Below, in pieces: positions 13,415-24,121 of a DNA stretch of 64,000 nucleotides. A program made the translations under genes and the position numbers. Source of the stretch: Ornithodoros turicata (Eukaryota > Arthropoda > Arachnida > Ixodida > Argasidae). The notes beneath the pieces were generated by a model that was not told the origin of the DNA, did not search any database, and saw only the letters and a program-made list of their open reading frames with translations. The first letter of the stretch is position 1; each line of letters starts with the position of its first letter. Where the stretch lies: contig NC_088209.1 in NCBI RefSeq assembly GCF_037126465.1, positions 24,247,146-24,311,145 of the forward strand, given 5' to 3'.

Positions 13415-13475
13415 AGAACCCCGGGTGATCGAAATTTATTCCACTCCGCGACACGTGCAACATGTCGCCACGGTG
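13415..13475 (+). repeat. Interspersed repeat, GAACCCCGGGTGATC type
   Basis: Second copy of the repeat at 5118-5195; both contain CACGTGCAACATGTCGCCAC. Confidence 0.45.
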
Positions 13476-13710
13476 GGGGAAGGTTGGGAAAGGAGGGTGC
13501 CCGGTATTCTCTCTTGTAAGACAGATTTGCGCAGACTTTGCACGATTTTATGGATCCTGATTACCGCAGATAACGCCTTTTTAAGTGGTAATTTGGTACT
13601 TGGCATGAACATATTCAGTGGTAGCATCACCACCCCTCTCTGACAAGAACAGCAGCTACATACATGACGATGGGATGGGGTGTTTCACCGCAGGAATTGC
13701 GATAGCTGAC

Positions 13711-13790
13711 ACGATTGATTGATTGATTGATTTGTGAAAGAAAAAAAATGGAGATGTTAGTCTCGAGCCACTCGGGACTGGCTACTCCAG
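13711..13790 (-). repeat. LINE family B 3' end with (ATCA)n tail
   Basis: Plus strand reads GATTGATTGATTGATTG, then AAAAAAAATGGAGATGTTAG; the complement is the 3' end of family B (GACTAACATCTCCATTTTTT) followed by a tetranucleotide tail. Other ends of this family lie near 15555, 21668, 33990, 40195 and 58375. Confidence 0.55.
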
Positions 13791-14265
13791 GACGCGTTAT
13801 TCAGAAAAGAAAGGAAAACTACACATCTACATACCTGACACGAAACGCATTGCAAACCTATTATTTGTTTCTTTTTCTGCAAGCAGAACTTTCTTCGTGT
13901 ATTCCTTCAGCTCGTACCCCCACCTGTGATGAGGGCCTCTATGGCGCCCTATGACAGAAAACAGTTCAGGTTGACCCACGTTGAGCACGAGTCTACTACA
14001 AATTATTATTGCTTTTGAGGAGCCAAATAAAATTAATGTCCTCAGCGCAAACCGGCTGGGCACAACACGCATGAGAAATTTCACAGTTTTCCATCGTTTT
14101 CGGCTTTACCGATCTTCATTTTATGCATTAAAAAAATCAGCAGCCATGATGGTGATAGTGATGTGATAAAAAAAAAAGGCGATATGTCAGCAGCCATGCA
14201 CTTATCGAAAGCGCATTGCTGCCAAAAACCCAAGAACAACGTCTTCGTGGTGACGATGATCTTTT

Positions 14266-14418
14266 CCCAAGCAGCACAATGTACTGAAAGTCGAGTGCAA
14301 TAGGGGTGGATGGGTAGGTGGAAGGCCTTGAACAGACTCGTGAAACTGAAGTACTCTGATAAGACACATACCGACCACCCCTATTGCACTCGACTTTCAG
14401 TACATTGTGCTGCTTGGG
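14266..14418. repeat. Perfect 44-bp inverted duplication
   Basis: 14266-14309 and 14375-14418 are exact reverse complements (CCCAAGCAGCACAATGTACT at the outer end), separated by 65 bp. No terminal motif or target duplication is evident. Confidence 0.85.
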
Positions 14419-15097
14419 TTGGTGCCAAACGCGCAAAGCAGAAAAAATATAGAGTCATCACTTGAATGAATCCAAGTCACAGTATACGCTTGCGTAATCG
14501 CAAACGACGCAGTTTGAAGCTGCACGTAGCCCGAGGTAGCCAGAGGGTATTTGAGGGTAGAATTTTGAGGCACATCCTGCACACATCGCGAAACGAATGC
14601 CGTTGTTTACCTTGAAAAGGCCCGTCCTTGAAACGGCGTCCTTATTGAGGCGACTTCGATATCGATGAACTCGTCTCCGCTGCAATACGTTTGACTGCTA
14701 GTCGTGTGTAACAAGCCTTAGCGCATTTGGCTGACGGCGAGGCGGAATTGCAACTTTTGCGTGATTTTCAGTGGAAGTCTAGTATTCTTTTTCGATACTC
14801 CAACGATTAACCTAAGTACATTTCGTAGTATGGCGCTCGTTGTTCACTGTTGAAACTGCACCCTCAAGATCAGTTTCACTGTCAGGGGAGGGTAATTGTG
14901 ATGTCATTGAACCGAGCTGTTGGTATATGCCTGCCAGAGGTAATCGAGCCGTGAAATTCGATGGAATTTACCAGTGGCAACGACCGAACCAAACATGTAC
15001 GACGAGAGACCCGTTCATATCACCAGCCTACGAAATTGACATGCTCTGTGTAGCACACGTGGTTCTTTGTCGGCCACTCGTGTACAACATTATGTCC

Positions 15098-15200
15098 ACT
15101 TGTAGACCCCCCTGTACCCCACTCCTTCCTGCTGTCCTCTCTCCATCTGTCCACACCTGTACGCCGCTCAAAGCCACAGTTGCTTCGCGGCGCTAACACA
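15098..15200 (+). repeat. SINE family 1, 3' part
   Basis: Contains CCCCACTCCTTCCTGCTGTC and TTGCTTCGCGGCGCTAA, the 3' half of the SINE at 31140-31432. Head and core are missing. Confidence 0.7.
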
Positions 15201-15554
15201 TAATTTAAAACATGAAAATAAAACAAAACTTGCAGACCATGCCATGAAGCGCGCCCAAAGCCAGTTGCAACAACACTATCAGCGAGAAAATAATGAACGT
15301 GTGCTTGATAAGTTGATATCGAAAAAAAAAAAGGATATATCGAAGTGTGGTTCTATTGCTTCTATCCTATTGGTTCTCTCTTCAGGATATTTAATATGAC
15401 CAAGCAAACTTGTGCAGGAATAGTTAAATACAGTTTCAGTACAATGTAGCACAAATTGAATACACAAAACGCTTACACTACACAAGTCACACTATGCTGG
15501 CCAAACAGGCTTCAAACAAGCCAAATAAGCTTCAAACAAGCTTTGTGCCTCGAG

Positions 15555-15597
15555 ACTAACTTCTCCATTTTTTTCTTTTACGAATCAGTCAATCAAG
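15555..15597 (+). repeat. LINE family B 3' end
   Basis: GACTAACTTCTCCATTTTTTTC followed by an AATCAGTCAATCAA tail. It directly precedes a second family-B fragment. Confidence 0.5.
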
Positions 15598-15960
15598 CTT
15601 TTGTCGTTGTGTTCAACGTGTAGTGTGCATGAAGATTCGGTGCATATTCTTCTCGAATGTGCGCGGTTTCGAAATGCACGTTTGCGACTTCAGAGATCCC
15701 TGGACCGTCTTCATAGCCGACCCTTTGACGTCGTGAAAGTGCTGGGCGAATGGCCTGCGATTCACCGTCAGGGTGTACAGCGCTCAGTCATCGTCTTTTT
15801 CGACTTTTTTTTTTCTTTACTAGACCTGGAGTTACTTGTACCGCAGTGACATCTCCATTTTTTTCTCCTATCATCATCGACATCGTCATCATCGTCATCG
15901 TCGTCATTATCATCGTCATCATCATCATCGCCATCGTCGTCGTCGTCGTCGTCGTCGTCC
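15598..15960 (+). mobile_element. LINE family B fragment: ORF2 C-terminal zinc knuckle and 3' end
   Basis: The frame at 15601-15849 has CSTCSVHEDSVHILLECARF, the C-x2-C...H-x4-C motif at the C-terminus of jockey/R1-type LINE ORF2. It is followed by GTGACATCTCCATTTTTTTC and a long (ATC/GTC)n tract (15880-15960). This fragment shows that the many ATGGAGATGT fragments in the window are 3' ends of a LINE. Confidence 0.75.
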
Positions 15961-16762
15961 GTAATATTGCGTACTTGGGAGCGGTAGGAGGGTAATGTGT
16001 CCCATTCCTACATGCAGTAGCGGAATTTCGGGGAAACGGGTGAAACTGATGACATCTCTGTCGTGAAGCAAAATGTACCACACTTATGATGTGCCGATGA
16101 TACAGGCATACAATATCCTACTTCTGAAGAAAAAAAGCAAGAGAAAAAAATCAACAGGAGCTGGCTTTTATATTATATTTTACGTGCTTGTATGTGTACC
16201 CGATGCATGATTTCATGAAACATCGTTCGACGAGACAGTGTTGATTATACCACGTGACCGTTTTCTAGAGAAAAGGTGAGCACGGCTATACATTGCTACC
16301 ATATTCACTACCTACTAGTATACTAGTAGGTCGTGACAATATCCCATGCGCTGTCGAAGCTCTTAGTCTTCGCGAATACACAGTGTGACTGAAGTAACTT
16401 ACGAAGTGAAGTTCCGCCGTACCCTTCGTATTGTATTGTTGTATTGTATGTATTGTATGCACTTCGAACACGAAACAGCCACGAAGACTTCTGTCTTAAC
16501 CAAGACCACACTTTGACTGTAGGCGTTAGCGAGACCAAAATGTACATCGAAACCATTTTTATCCACGTGGTATAACAGATACGGACTAATGACACGACTT
16601 AGTAGACCTGCAAAGAAATAAGTTATGCACGCGAAATGCAAGGGAACCACAACAATAGCCTTGTTTGTTGCAGACTGAACGAGTTCCGTATAAGTCGGCA
16701 TTCTTCGGGAATGCCTTGCGGTAGCCTTGGGCAATGCACTGATGTGGTCCTCGCCGGTGCCA

Positions 16763-16932
16763 TTATCTCACGTTGGGTCTTTTCGTTATCTTCACTTTGA
16801 TTGCCTTTTTTGAGCGTAGCAGCAGGTCGCCATAAAAGAGGAGCTTGTCTGGGTGCTCGCAACTCTCAACTTCAAAATGCCGAAGGAACTTCGCCAGCAG
16901 CACTTTCACTTCCATGAGTGCAAATTTTTGAC
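16763..16932 (-). CDS. P450 exon 11: C-terminus
   Basis: 170 nt. It starts [16 protein letters not shown], the L-helix that always follows the haem loop, and ends with ITKRPNVR and TAA (16765-16763). Acceptor ccttcag. No AATAAA was found just downstream. Confidence 0.93.
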
Positions 16933-19900
16933 CTGAAGGACAACAACAACAACTTTATTTTGAGGCGATGAAATGGGAGTTTCATCGCCTGGAGCCATGT
17001 ATCTCTCTTTCTCTCTCATACGCACACACGCACGCACAGACAGACAGACGGACGGACGGGCCTGCGGGCATTCCCTATGCACTATAATGGCCAGCCAACG
17101 TTCACAGCAGCTAGTACTGAAACATTCAAAAGCGCTAGTGCATCACTTATTCAGGTCTTATTCACTTATTCAAGCGCTCATCACCCTCCAAGATGACTTT
17201 AGATTGGAATAGGCTATCGAAGAGTGTTGCGACCTCTTAACCTGCAGAGATACCTTTTTGGCAACGATCAATACATATTTTACCGCTCTGCCGAATTCAA
17301 TTTCTCCATATTTTTTAAAGTTTACTTATCAACTTATCTTATATTTTACTGTTGCTTCATATTATTATTGCGCGTTCTTGGTTTGTAGGTGGGTACATGT
17401 TTATTATAAAAAAAGAAAGGAAAGGTTAGCCTTGCAAAGAGCTGGCTTGCTATTCCAGAAAAAGCTAAAGGGAAAAGAAAAAAAAACGGAAAAGAAAAAG
17501 AAGAGAAGAAAGGAAAAAGGAAAGAAAGAAAGAAGAAAAGAGACACTAGAACAACGGTCACATGCAGTTCATGATTCCTGAGATTCGGAGAATACTGAAG
17601 AGAGCGGCAGTGACAGCCCATTGGTTTGAGAGCAGGACGGGCCAAGGAGAGCGGCCAAGGAAAAGTCGTTACAGCCAGTCTGGAGCAGACGGCAACGGAG
17701 GGTGTTGCTGTGGTGAAGGTGCTGCTGACCGTGTAGGAGGTGGTGTGGGATTTCAGCATCCACGCCACACACATTGCACATGGGTAGCAATCCAGCGAAC
17801 CGGTAGAGATGTAGGAAGGGAGTTGCCTCAGGACAGAAGTCCGCTTCTGTCCTGAGGCAACTTCCTTCCTACAGACATTGCAGTTTGGTGAATTTAGCCG
17901 GCCCATTTTGAATAGAAGTGAGGGTGTACGGGCAACATTGAGTCGTAGGCAGTGGAGAAGGGATTCTTCTTTACGACTGCGGTAGGGGTCCACACTTTAA
18001 AGAACTGACGATTAATGCGAACTAAACGAATGTGTTATTGTTCCGCTTGTATTCGAGGAATTACTCACCGATGCAGTTTCTGGGTCCAGCCGAAAACGGT
18101 AGGAATGCGAAGGGATGACGCTTGCTGCAACTTTCTGGCAGGAACCTGTCCGGGTCAAACTGGTCAGGGTTAGGGTAATGATCCGCACTGTGGTGAATAC
18201 CGTAGATATAGACGTGACACGTCGAACCCTTTGGCACTACGTACTTTCCTGTAAAACACCGTGAAAGGAAGGAAACGAAATTGAGTGAGGTTTCCTTGAG
18301 AGGGCGTAGTGCTCTTGATTGGGTAAGTATGTAATTGTCGGCATATGGCTTACCCACGACGGTGTCTTTCGATATGTACCTACCGACCCATGGAACGATC
18401 GTGAAAACTCGCATCGTTTCCTGCAAGCATACGTTAATGAATTGTAAAACGCATTCCTTTTGCTCTGCTGTGTATTGACTAGTGAGTTCTATCGGTTGTT
18501 ACAGCTAGGAGACCAAAAGAAAAGAACAACAATGGGCCCACACCTTGAGCACGCAGTCTAGGAGTTGCATCTGCTTCAGGTGGGCTGTGGTTATGTGCTC
18601 ATCGTCCCCTACTACAGTGTCTATTTCATCGTGAACTCTCCTTTCAATTTCTGGGTGTAATCCCAAGGCGTAGATTGCCCACGTGAATGTTTGGGCTGCA
18701 GTGTCATGGCCCTGTGATAGAAAGGCGAGCAGATTGTATAAGGCTGTCTAAGCGTAGCTTATTTCATGGAGACGGTGCAGTATTGGCTGTGTTGCACTTT
18801 CTCCATGGACTCGAACAGGCCGAAGAGATTTGAACAAAAATGTGAGTGCGGCTTCAGTGGTTCAACCGTGCGCAAACACACCTGCCCGCGCAAATATTGT
18901 AGTAGGAATTGTCGTTTTACTCCGAAGTAAGGTCGAATTCAGTTCGTATATCACGGTTTGATTATTAAGCGGTGAAACAACTTCAACGCCCAGTCGAAAC
19001 AAATGATCAAGTCATGAGATCGAAAGCGCACACAAGATTAACAATTGATAAGTAATGTGAATGACCCACCTCATCATCATCCAATTTATGTGTGTGTGTG
19101 TCATAAATAATGTAAGCTGGCACGCGCATATAGGTGCACAGTACCATACATCTCATACCGTTTTACAACAGGTTATTTTTAGTTATGGTTAGTGTTCTGT
19201 AGTACGTTCATTTCAAATTTGCTGCATGCTATTCGACCTTGCTGAAGGGGAGAAACACTGCAATCGATCAATCAACGTTAGAGAAAGAAAACCAATATAT
19301 CCTTTTACCGACGCTTGCAACTCAAAATCATTCTATTCTTGTAGCTTATTTTATCGTGAGTCCCCACTAGAATCTTCCGCATCGCTGCTTCCAGTGAGGT
19401 GATGCTCTTAAGGGTGGTCATCCTGAGAACGGCGTGACTGGCAGCCATTTTTGCGCCTGTATTTCACCACTGAAAGACGATAGACTGAAGTCGAGGTGGC
19501 AAATAGCATTCGTTCACTGCAGCCTTACGTTTCAAAAGTGTTCTTCTCACGGTGCATGGTATGCAGTCAATAAGTACTGTGATAACACATTAAGCGGTAC
19601 ATTGCAATACGGTGATCTTCGGCGTCGTTGTGTCCGCACTCATGCGAAACAAAAATAATAAAACTTATATGAACGCCATATACGTGTATCTACATGTTGA
19701 AATTCAACTTACTGGCGGTGCCTAGTTTTTCACTTCATAATATGACACTTGCTACTTTATAGCATCTCGTTATTACATACGTATACAACCGCTGTGCTAA
19801 TGATAATTCTCCCATGAACCTTCGTATACATACAATGTTGCAAATGTAGAAATCAAAGAATGCCGTTTTGCAGTGTATTCCTGCATACATTAACACCAAG

Positions 19901-22900
19901 GAGAAGTATACAAACTCACGGCAAACATAAAGGTGTCAACTTCTTGCCTTACATCTTCAATGGACAACGCACCCTTTCTGTGGTGACTGGTAAGGAGGTC
20001 CAAAAAGGCCAGGCGCACTCCTCCTTTTCCGGTGCGTGGAGAACAGTCTTCCATATTCCTCATTTTTCTTTCGACTACCTAGTTTGACAACACCACCTTT
20101 ATACGTCAACTTATTCAAACGAAATGGTTAGTAATGACCAGAGGTACAGTTGTAACCCTTTCCGGCTCAAGTTATCTTCCGAGTTCTCCGAAAAGAGCGT
20201 TCTTACGGAGTTTGTAAAGTCGTGTAGCCGCCTCATAAGTTTCGAAGACGTGACTCCATCTTTCGTTAGTTGATATACCATGTCCATCCACGCCCATGGT
20301 CGGAGGCATCGTTTGATGAACAGGCGTGTGGCACTGTTAAGAAGAAAGCCATTAAGCTGTGAGGAAATAAGGGTCTCACTCGATCAGGATGTAATCGAGT
20401 TGATGATATCGTATGGTGAGTGATTACGTACACTTCTATGTCTCTTGCATAACCAGGAACACCTTCAGCTGTTGCTTGTGCATGGACTTTGACGCCCATT
20501 GCTGTTTCTGAAGAAAAGTGGAGGCGTTTCCAAATGTAATCTTTGAACCATAACTTTAATCAATGTAATGCCTAGAGAACTGCTGCATGCATCTCTTACG
20601 CGGACTAAGCGACTGGAAGACTGGTCAGAGTATACGGTGAATGCAAACATGACATTTGCAAGCGCTCCCCAAAGAAAATACAGCGGGATTGGAAGTGTGT
20701 CACGAGATCGATTACAGCATCGCTACACAGAGTTGTATGATGATGTGGCCGGGCGCCATGATTTTGCATCTCGGTGTTTTGTGTTCTATGGTGTGTATTT
20801 GCCCTACATTTTCTCCGGCCACCATTGACGTGATTGGGTATCAGTTAGGATAGAGCGCAACGGAGAGACGCTATGGTCGGAGATGCCGAGTAAGCAGGCG
20901 AGCAGGCACGAAGAGTGAGGGTATTTCAACCCAATATTAGGTCCTAGCAGATCCAACGATTGGATCACATTTCACACCATTAAGAACGTCTTTGAGTTTC
21001 ACAACAACATAAGGACGATTACTTTTTGTTTGTATGTGTATGTACCATGACCTACTGGTTATAACGACCACGTCATAATCGACAACCCTTATGAGAAGCC
21101 CATCCGCACGATCCGCTAGGGGCGCTACTCATTGGCCCGCGAGATCTGCGTCATGATTGGACAACGGAAATTTGAATTTTGAACGCGCAGAAGCGGACGT
21201 ACGACTATACCGTATAGCAGACGACAGCAACAGCTCATATGAAAACGCGTAGAATGATGATGATAATCAACTTTAGAATAAAACATCTTCCGTGGGACAT
21301 CCGCCGCTTGTACAAAACTACTAAGGCAAGCCGAAGTACAGAGTATTGTAAGATTTGAGGAAGCAATAACCGGGCCGATGAACAGCGCCACCGCTCGCTT
21401 CCAAGTGCGGCGCTGAGAAGGGTTGCCTATGTCATGGTCGTTATGATCTAGTAGTTCGTGGTATGTACAAGTATTTTCGTACGTCTATCGCAACGTGCCA
21501 AAACTGGATGCAAAGTCACAGCCTTCTGCCTTTGCGCCTGGTTTCCTCTCGTTATGCTTAGCGAGAAATAATAATAATAATAATAATAATAATAAAGATG
21601 GTGATACGCCTCCCATCGTATAGAAGCTCTAGGTTTCGTCGCAGTAGAAAAGCTTTTACCCTCGGGACTAACCTCTCCATATTTTTCTTTCATATCCATT
21701 TCAACCCAATCCGGAAAAGCATTTTGATGGCTACTGTTAGCGCGCGGTCTGCTACGCGATAGGATGACACTCATATCCATCATGTCAGCTATCTCGTATC
21801 TCTTCTCTGTCGTCCACGGGGGGGCTGCTTAATCGGTGCCGCTTCGCTTGTGTCGAAGGCGTGGCTTCCTAAAAGAGCTACGACCCACTAAAATGGCCTA
21901 TATGTCGTCGTGTCACGTTTTGAACGTTAGCTTGAAAACTAACGATCTCACCCCGTTGTGTGCGAGATCAAGACTGAATCCTCGGTGCCATTACGGCACA
22001 AAACACACTGTAACACGTGTCCGTGGTGTCCCAACAGTTGTGTCACCCTAGCTGAGCGATTTCATGTATTTTTTTCACTGAGCGAAAACATTATCATTGC
22101 GTGACATTAATTTGAACGGCATGCTAACTAGCAGGTAGAGGGAACTCGTGAAGCGAAAGGCGAGGTTGTCCTGCTCTATTGGTATCGATACGCTAGGACA
22201 GTTTATTTCCGCTCAGGGGAGGGGGTAAAGGATGGACCAATGAGGTTGCTCCACAGGCAATAGAGGAAAGAGGGAAACTGGGGAACTGCGCAGACAACTG
22301 ACCTACTTCCATAACGTATGTCGCTGTGTCCCGCCAGCTGTTACCCGCCGGCTCTACATGCGCTGTTCAGTGCCCGTTACTGGGTTCACCAGCCGTTCAC
22401 TTGTTCTGTACCATTGGCCCCGACGAGGTGCACTGAAACATCGTAGATGTGTTCACCTACCGCAAATGACGTCCAGCGCACACTTTGATGCGAGGGGAAA
22501 CAAGTTTATCTTCTCTGAAGCGGTAAACGTTTCCAGCTTCCTGATGAGCACGTCTGCTTGTTCGTTCATAGTTGGCAAAAAGTTATCGAGCACTCGAAAG
22601 TGGAACGCAGGTGTTAGCAACTTTCTATGAACTCTCCACGTGCCGCCGTGACTGAAAAAGTCGTCAGAGAAAAGTATTCATTAGGGAGGTGCAGTTAGAC
22701 ACAGGCAGTTAAGATGCAGGGAGATACCGCTCAGTGAAAATAACCAACCTAGTCAATAGACCATCGGCACCTAACCAAGGGTGCAGATTGTCGTATACAA
22801 CAGACTTCTTCAGATTCTTGCTACTACCGAGGAGACACTAAAAAAAAAGTAGCAATTTGCTCACTGCTCTACTTGATTGTTGTTCGCGACATGGACGATG

Positions 22901-24121
22901 GAATGCCATGCCATAGTCTCCTGTATACTACATGCCTGCCCAATGAGGCAAAAGCGGCCGTTCACGCGACCGTATGGGGGGTGCCAGTTTCCTAGGGTCG
23001 GAAACACGGACAGTCAGAGCAGTGACAACCTTTGCCTACCCCGTAAGTGTACGCTGCCGCATGCTCGGTGCATGCTTTAGTCTACAGTGCTTTGCGGAGA
23101 CAAGCGTCCTGGATGGGCGCGCGCTGCGCAGGCTCTGTCGTCGCTCGATAAGCCAGTGGTTGTGGAAAGACGCCGTGCCAGTTAGCGTTGGTACAATCTC
23201 TTTTGGGTGTCATGTCATTTCTCCGCCTGTCAGACGCCACGGGTTGTAATCTGCAATCTGTGCGTAGGAGGACGTCGTCATGACCAATACGGCTGATACC
23301 GCATCGAGGTAGCTATCACCAACCTAGGAAACTAGCGCCACTATTCTGGACGACCGACGTCTGTGTGTTTCGGAATCATTGGGCAGGCATGTAGTACAGA
23401 TCCGGACAAAAGTTTACGGAACACCAAAGCGACGTATTTCTTGATCTCAGCGCCACCCTAGCGGCGAACGTTAGTGGGCACCCTTACTGAGAGGTGCGTC
23501 GAGTACCCGGTCACCTGTTTGTAAGTCTACCTGCTCCTGTTTGCAGCAACCGTGTCGCTCAGACGACTATACATATACACCACTTCAGTGTTCCGTAAAC
23601 TTTTGTCGGGACCTGTACATAGGAGGCTATTGCCATGCATAGTCATTGATAACTTTTCTTACTTCCGCTGCTTCTGGTGTTGTGAGAAACACCACTGGTT
23701 TCCACCCGGCGTAGACTTTGAAGATGCCTTCCTTTTTGTGTATTTCGTACAGACCTCTTATCCACTGAAAGAATTCTGACATGCACAGCATATGCCATTA
23801 CACTTCAGCGGCTCTTCTGGCTTATTTACAACACCTAGTTAAGGATTATGCGAATCCGAGGCGAATGGTAGAACCATGCTTAAGGTTACACTCACCCACT
23901 GTCCCTCCTATCCTCCTGGGGTTCAGGGACAAGGAGTGACAAAAGAACCGTATCCCGGTAAGCACTCTGAAGGAATCATCTGGTCCTGGTACGTTCCGGA
24001 GCAGTCTGTAAGCACGGTACTGTCTTGCCCATGAATACAATAGCCGTCTCAGCAGGACCAAGAGGACAACCAAGATGAAAAATTTTGGCGCCACATAGCG
24101 CAGGAGCCAAATGGAGTACAT
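16763..24121 (-). CDS. CYP4-clan cytochrome P450, complete, 11 exons
   Basis: Haem-thiolate monooxygenase, expected to be anchored in the ER membrane and to hydroxylate a lipid, hormone or xenobiotic; the substrate cannot be read from sequence. Exons (minus): 24121-23900, 23764-23663, 22837-22749, 22651-22461, 20507-20432, 20333-20207, 20078-19920, 18711-18544, 18420-18354, 18248-18069, 16932-16763. Together they give 1551 nt, 516 residues plus stop, all GT-AG with matching phases. Visible: N-terminal hydrophobic anchor (about residues 10-27), proline hinge NVPGPDD (43-49), C-helix WRVHR (W143), I-helix AGHDT (322-326), K-helix ETMR (379-382), FDPDRF, and haem loop [10 protein letters not shown] with Cys459. 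Length is normal for the family. The I-helix has Ala where most CYP4 proteins have the Glu that esterifies haem. Introns carry three MITEs and a LINE fragment. The start is ATG 24121; an in-frame ATG at 24202 is possible. Clan is secure, subfamily is not. Confidence 0.93.
16941..16995 (-). repeat. (GTT)n-tailed retroelement end
   Basis: Plus strand reads CAACAACAACAACTTTATTT then ATGGGAGTTTCATCGCC, with a short hairpin on the GGCGATGAAA word. Related copies at 58298-58350 and 62036-62095. Confidence 0.45.
17396..17995 (-). mobile_element. LINE family A fragment in the last P450 intron
   Basis: Minus strand: [13 protein letters not shown] then SPNCNVC, the C-terminal ORF2 region of R1/jockey-like LINEs, followed by a second [17 protein letters not shown] in another frame. 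A CT-rich 3' UTR ends in GAATAGCAAGCCAGCTC, GGCTAACCTTTCC and AATAAACATGTACCCACC. The coding part is interrupted by the hairpin at 17810-17873. Confidence 0.75.
17810..17873. repeat. 30-bp-arm hairpin inside LINE A
   Basis: 17810-17839 and 17844-17873 are reverse complements with one mismatch around a 4-bp loop (TCCG). The hairpin splits the ORF2 zinc-knuckle region. Confidence 0.85.
18069..18248 (-). CDS. P450 exon 10: haem-binding loop
   Basis: 180 nt. It contains the FDPDRF motif and the haem loop [13 protein letters not shown] with the axial cysteine. Donor gtgagtaat splits the final Gly codon. Confidence 0.95.
18354..18420 (-). CDS. P450 exon 9: K-helix
   Basis: 67 nt. It begins [14 protein letters not shown], containing the ExxR pair. 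It is followed by a 105-bp intron that has no stop in frame. Confidence 0.92.
18544..18711 (-). CDS. P450 exon 8: I-helix
   Basis: 56 codons starting [17 protein letters not shown], the oxygen-activating I-helix, and running to LLDCVLK just before the K-helix. Acceptor tatcacag, donor gtgtgggcc. Confidence 0.93.
19920..20078 (-). CDS. P450 exon 7
   Basis: 53 codons. It holds RLAFLDLL and EVDTFMFA, leading into the I-helix. The Ala at its 3' end sits at the position of the CYP4 haem-linking Glu. Confidence 0.9.
20207..20333 (-). CDS. P450 exon 6
   Basis: 127 nt, residues following [17 protein letters not shown] and on to LHDFTNS, matching the F-G region of CYP4. Donor gtaagaacg. The intron to exon 7 is only 128 bp. 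Confidence 0.88.
20432..20507 (-). CDS. P450 exon 5
   Basis: 76 nt beginning [11 protein letters not shown], the usual CYP4 continuation of the previous exon. Three overlapping GT donors are possible; gtacgtaatc is the one that keeps the next exon in frame. The preceding intron holds the 417-bp MITE at 21045-21461. Confidence 0.88.
21045..21461. mobile_element. MITE family 1, copy 2 (417 bp, 6-bp TSD)
   Basis: Same element as 5815-6228, inserted in intron 4 of the P450 gene and bounded by TATGTA at 21039-21044 and 21462-21467. Two copies with different but equally long duplications fix the element ends well. Confidence 0.87.
21567..21595. repeat. (AAT)n microsatellite
   Basis: About nine uninterrupted AAT units in intron 4 of the P450 gene. 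Confidence 0.8.
21668..21720 (+). repeat. LINE family B 3' end
   Basis: GACTAACCTCTCCATATTTT then TCTTTCATATCCATTTCAACCC; the same family as 15598-15960. Confidence 0.5.
22461..22651 (-). CDS. P450 exon 4: C-helix
   Basis: 191 nt. The first complete codons give [18 protein letters not shown], the WxxxR C-helix that contacts the haem propionate. It ends in ALDVIC before a gtaggtg donor. Confidence 0.93.
22749..22837 (-). CDS. P450 exon 3
   Basis: 89 nt, ends in phase 2. It contains [15 protein letters not shown], the conserved CYP4 stretch before the C-helix. The acceptor follows a long T tract. Confidence 0.9.
22928..23394. mobile_element. TA-flanked element with 19-bp TIRs
   Basis: CTACATGCCTGCCCAATGA at 22928-22946 is exactly inverted at 23376-23394, with TA on both sides (22926-22927 and 23395-23396). 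It lies in intron 2 of the P450 gene and directly abuts the next element, sharing its TA. No transposase frame. Confidence 0.7.
23397..23615. mobile_element. Tc1/mariner-type MITE, copy 1
   Basis: 219 bp between TA dinucleotides. Both ends carry GGACAAAAGTTTACGGAACAC or its complement, a Tc1-like terminal repeat shared with 46783-47096. Non-autonomous, in intron 2 of the P450 gene. Confidence 0.8.
23663..23764 (-). CDS. P450 exon 2
   Basis: 34 codons, residues 75-108, acceptor ttctttcag, donor gtaagaaaag. It carries the pattern [17 protein letters not shown], matching the early beta-sheet of CYP4 proteins. Confidence 0.88.
23900..24121 (-). CDS. P450 exon 1: membrane anchor and proline hinge
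   Basis: Residues 1-74. A leucine/valine-rich anchor is followed by basic residues and the PGP hinge. The donor chosen is gtgggtgag after ACA (phase 0), because the next exon is in frame only with that phase. A better-looking gtgagtg four bases downstream would shift the frame. Confidence 0.85.

Noticed and set aside
22358..22630. 90-codon plus-strand frame
   Set aside because: Antisense shadow of P450 exon 4.
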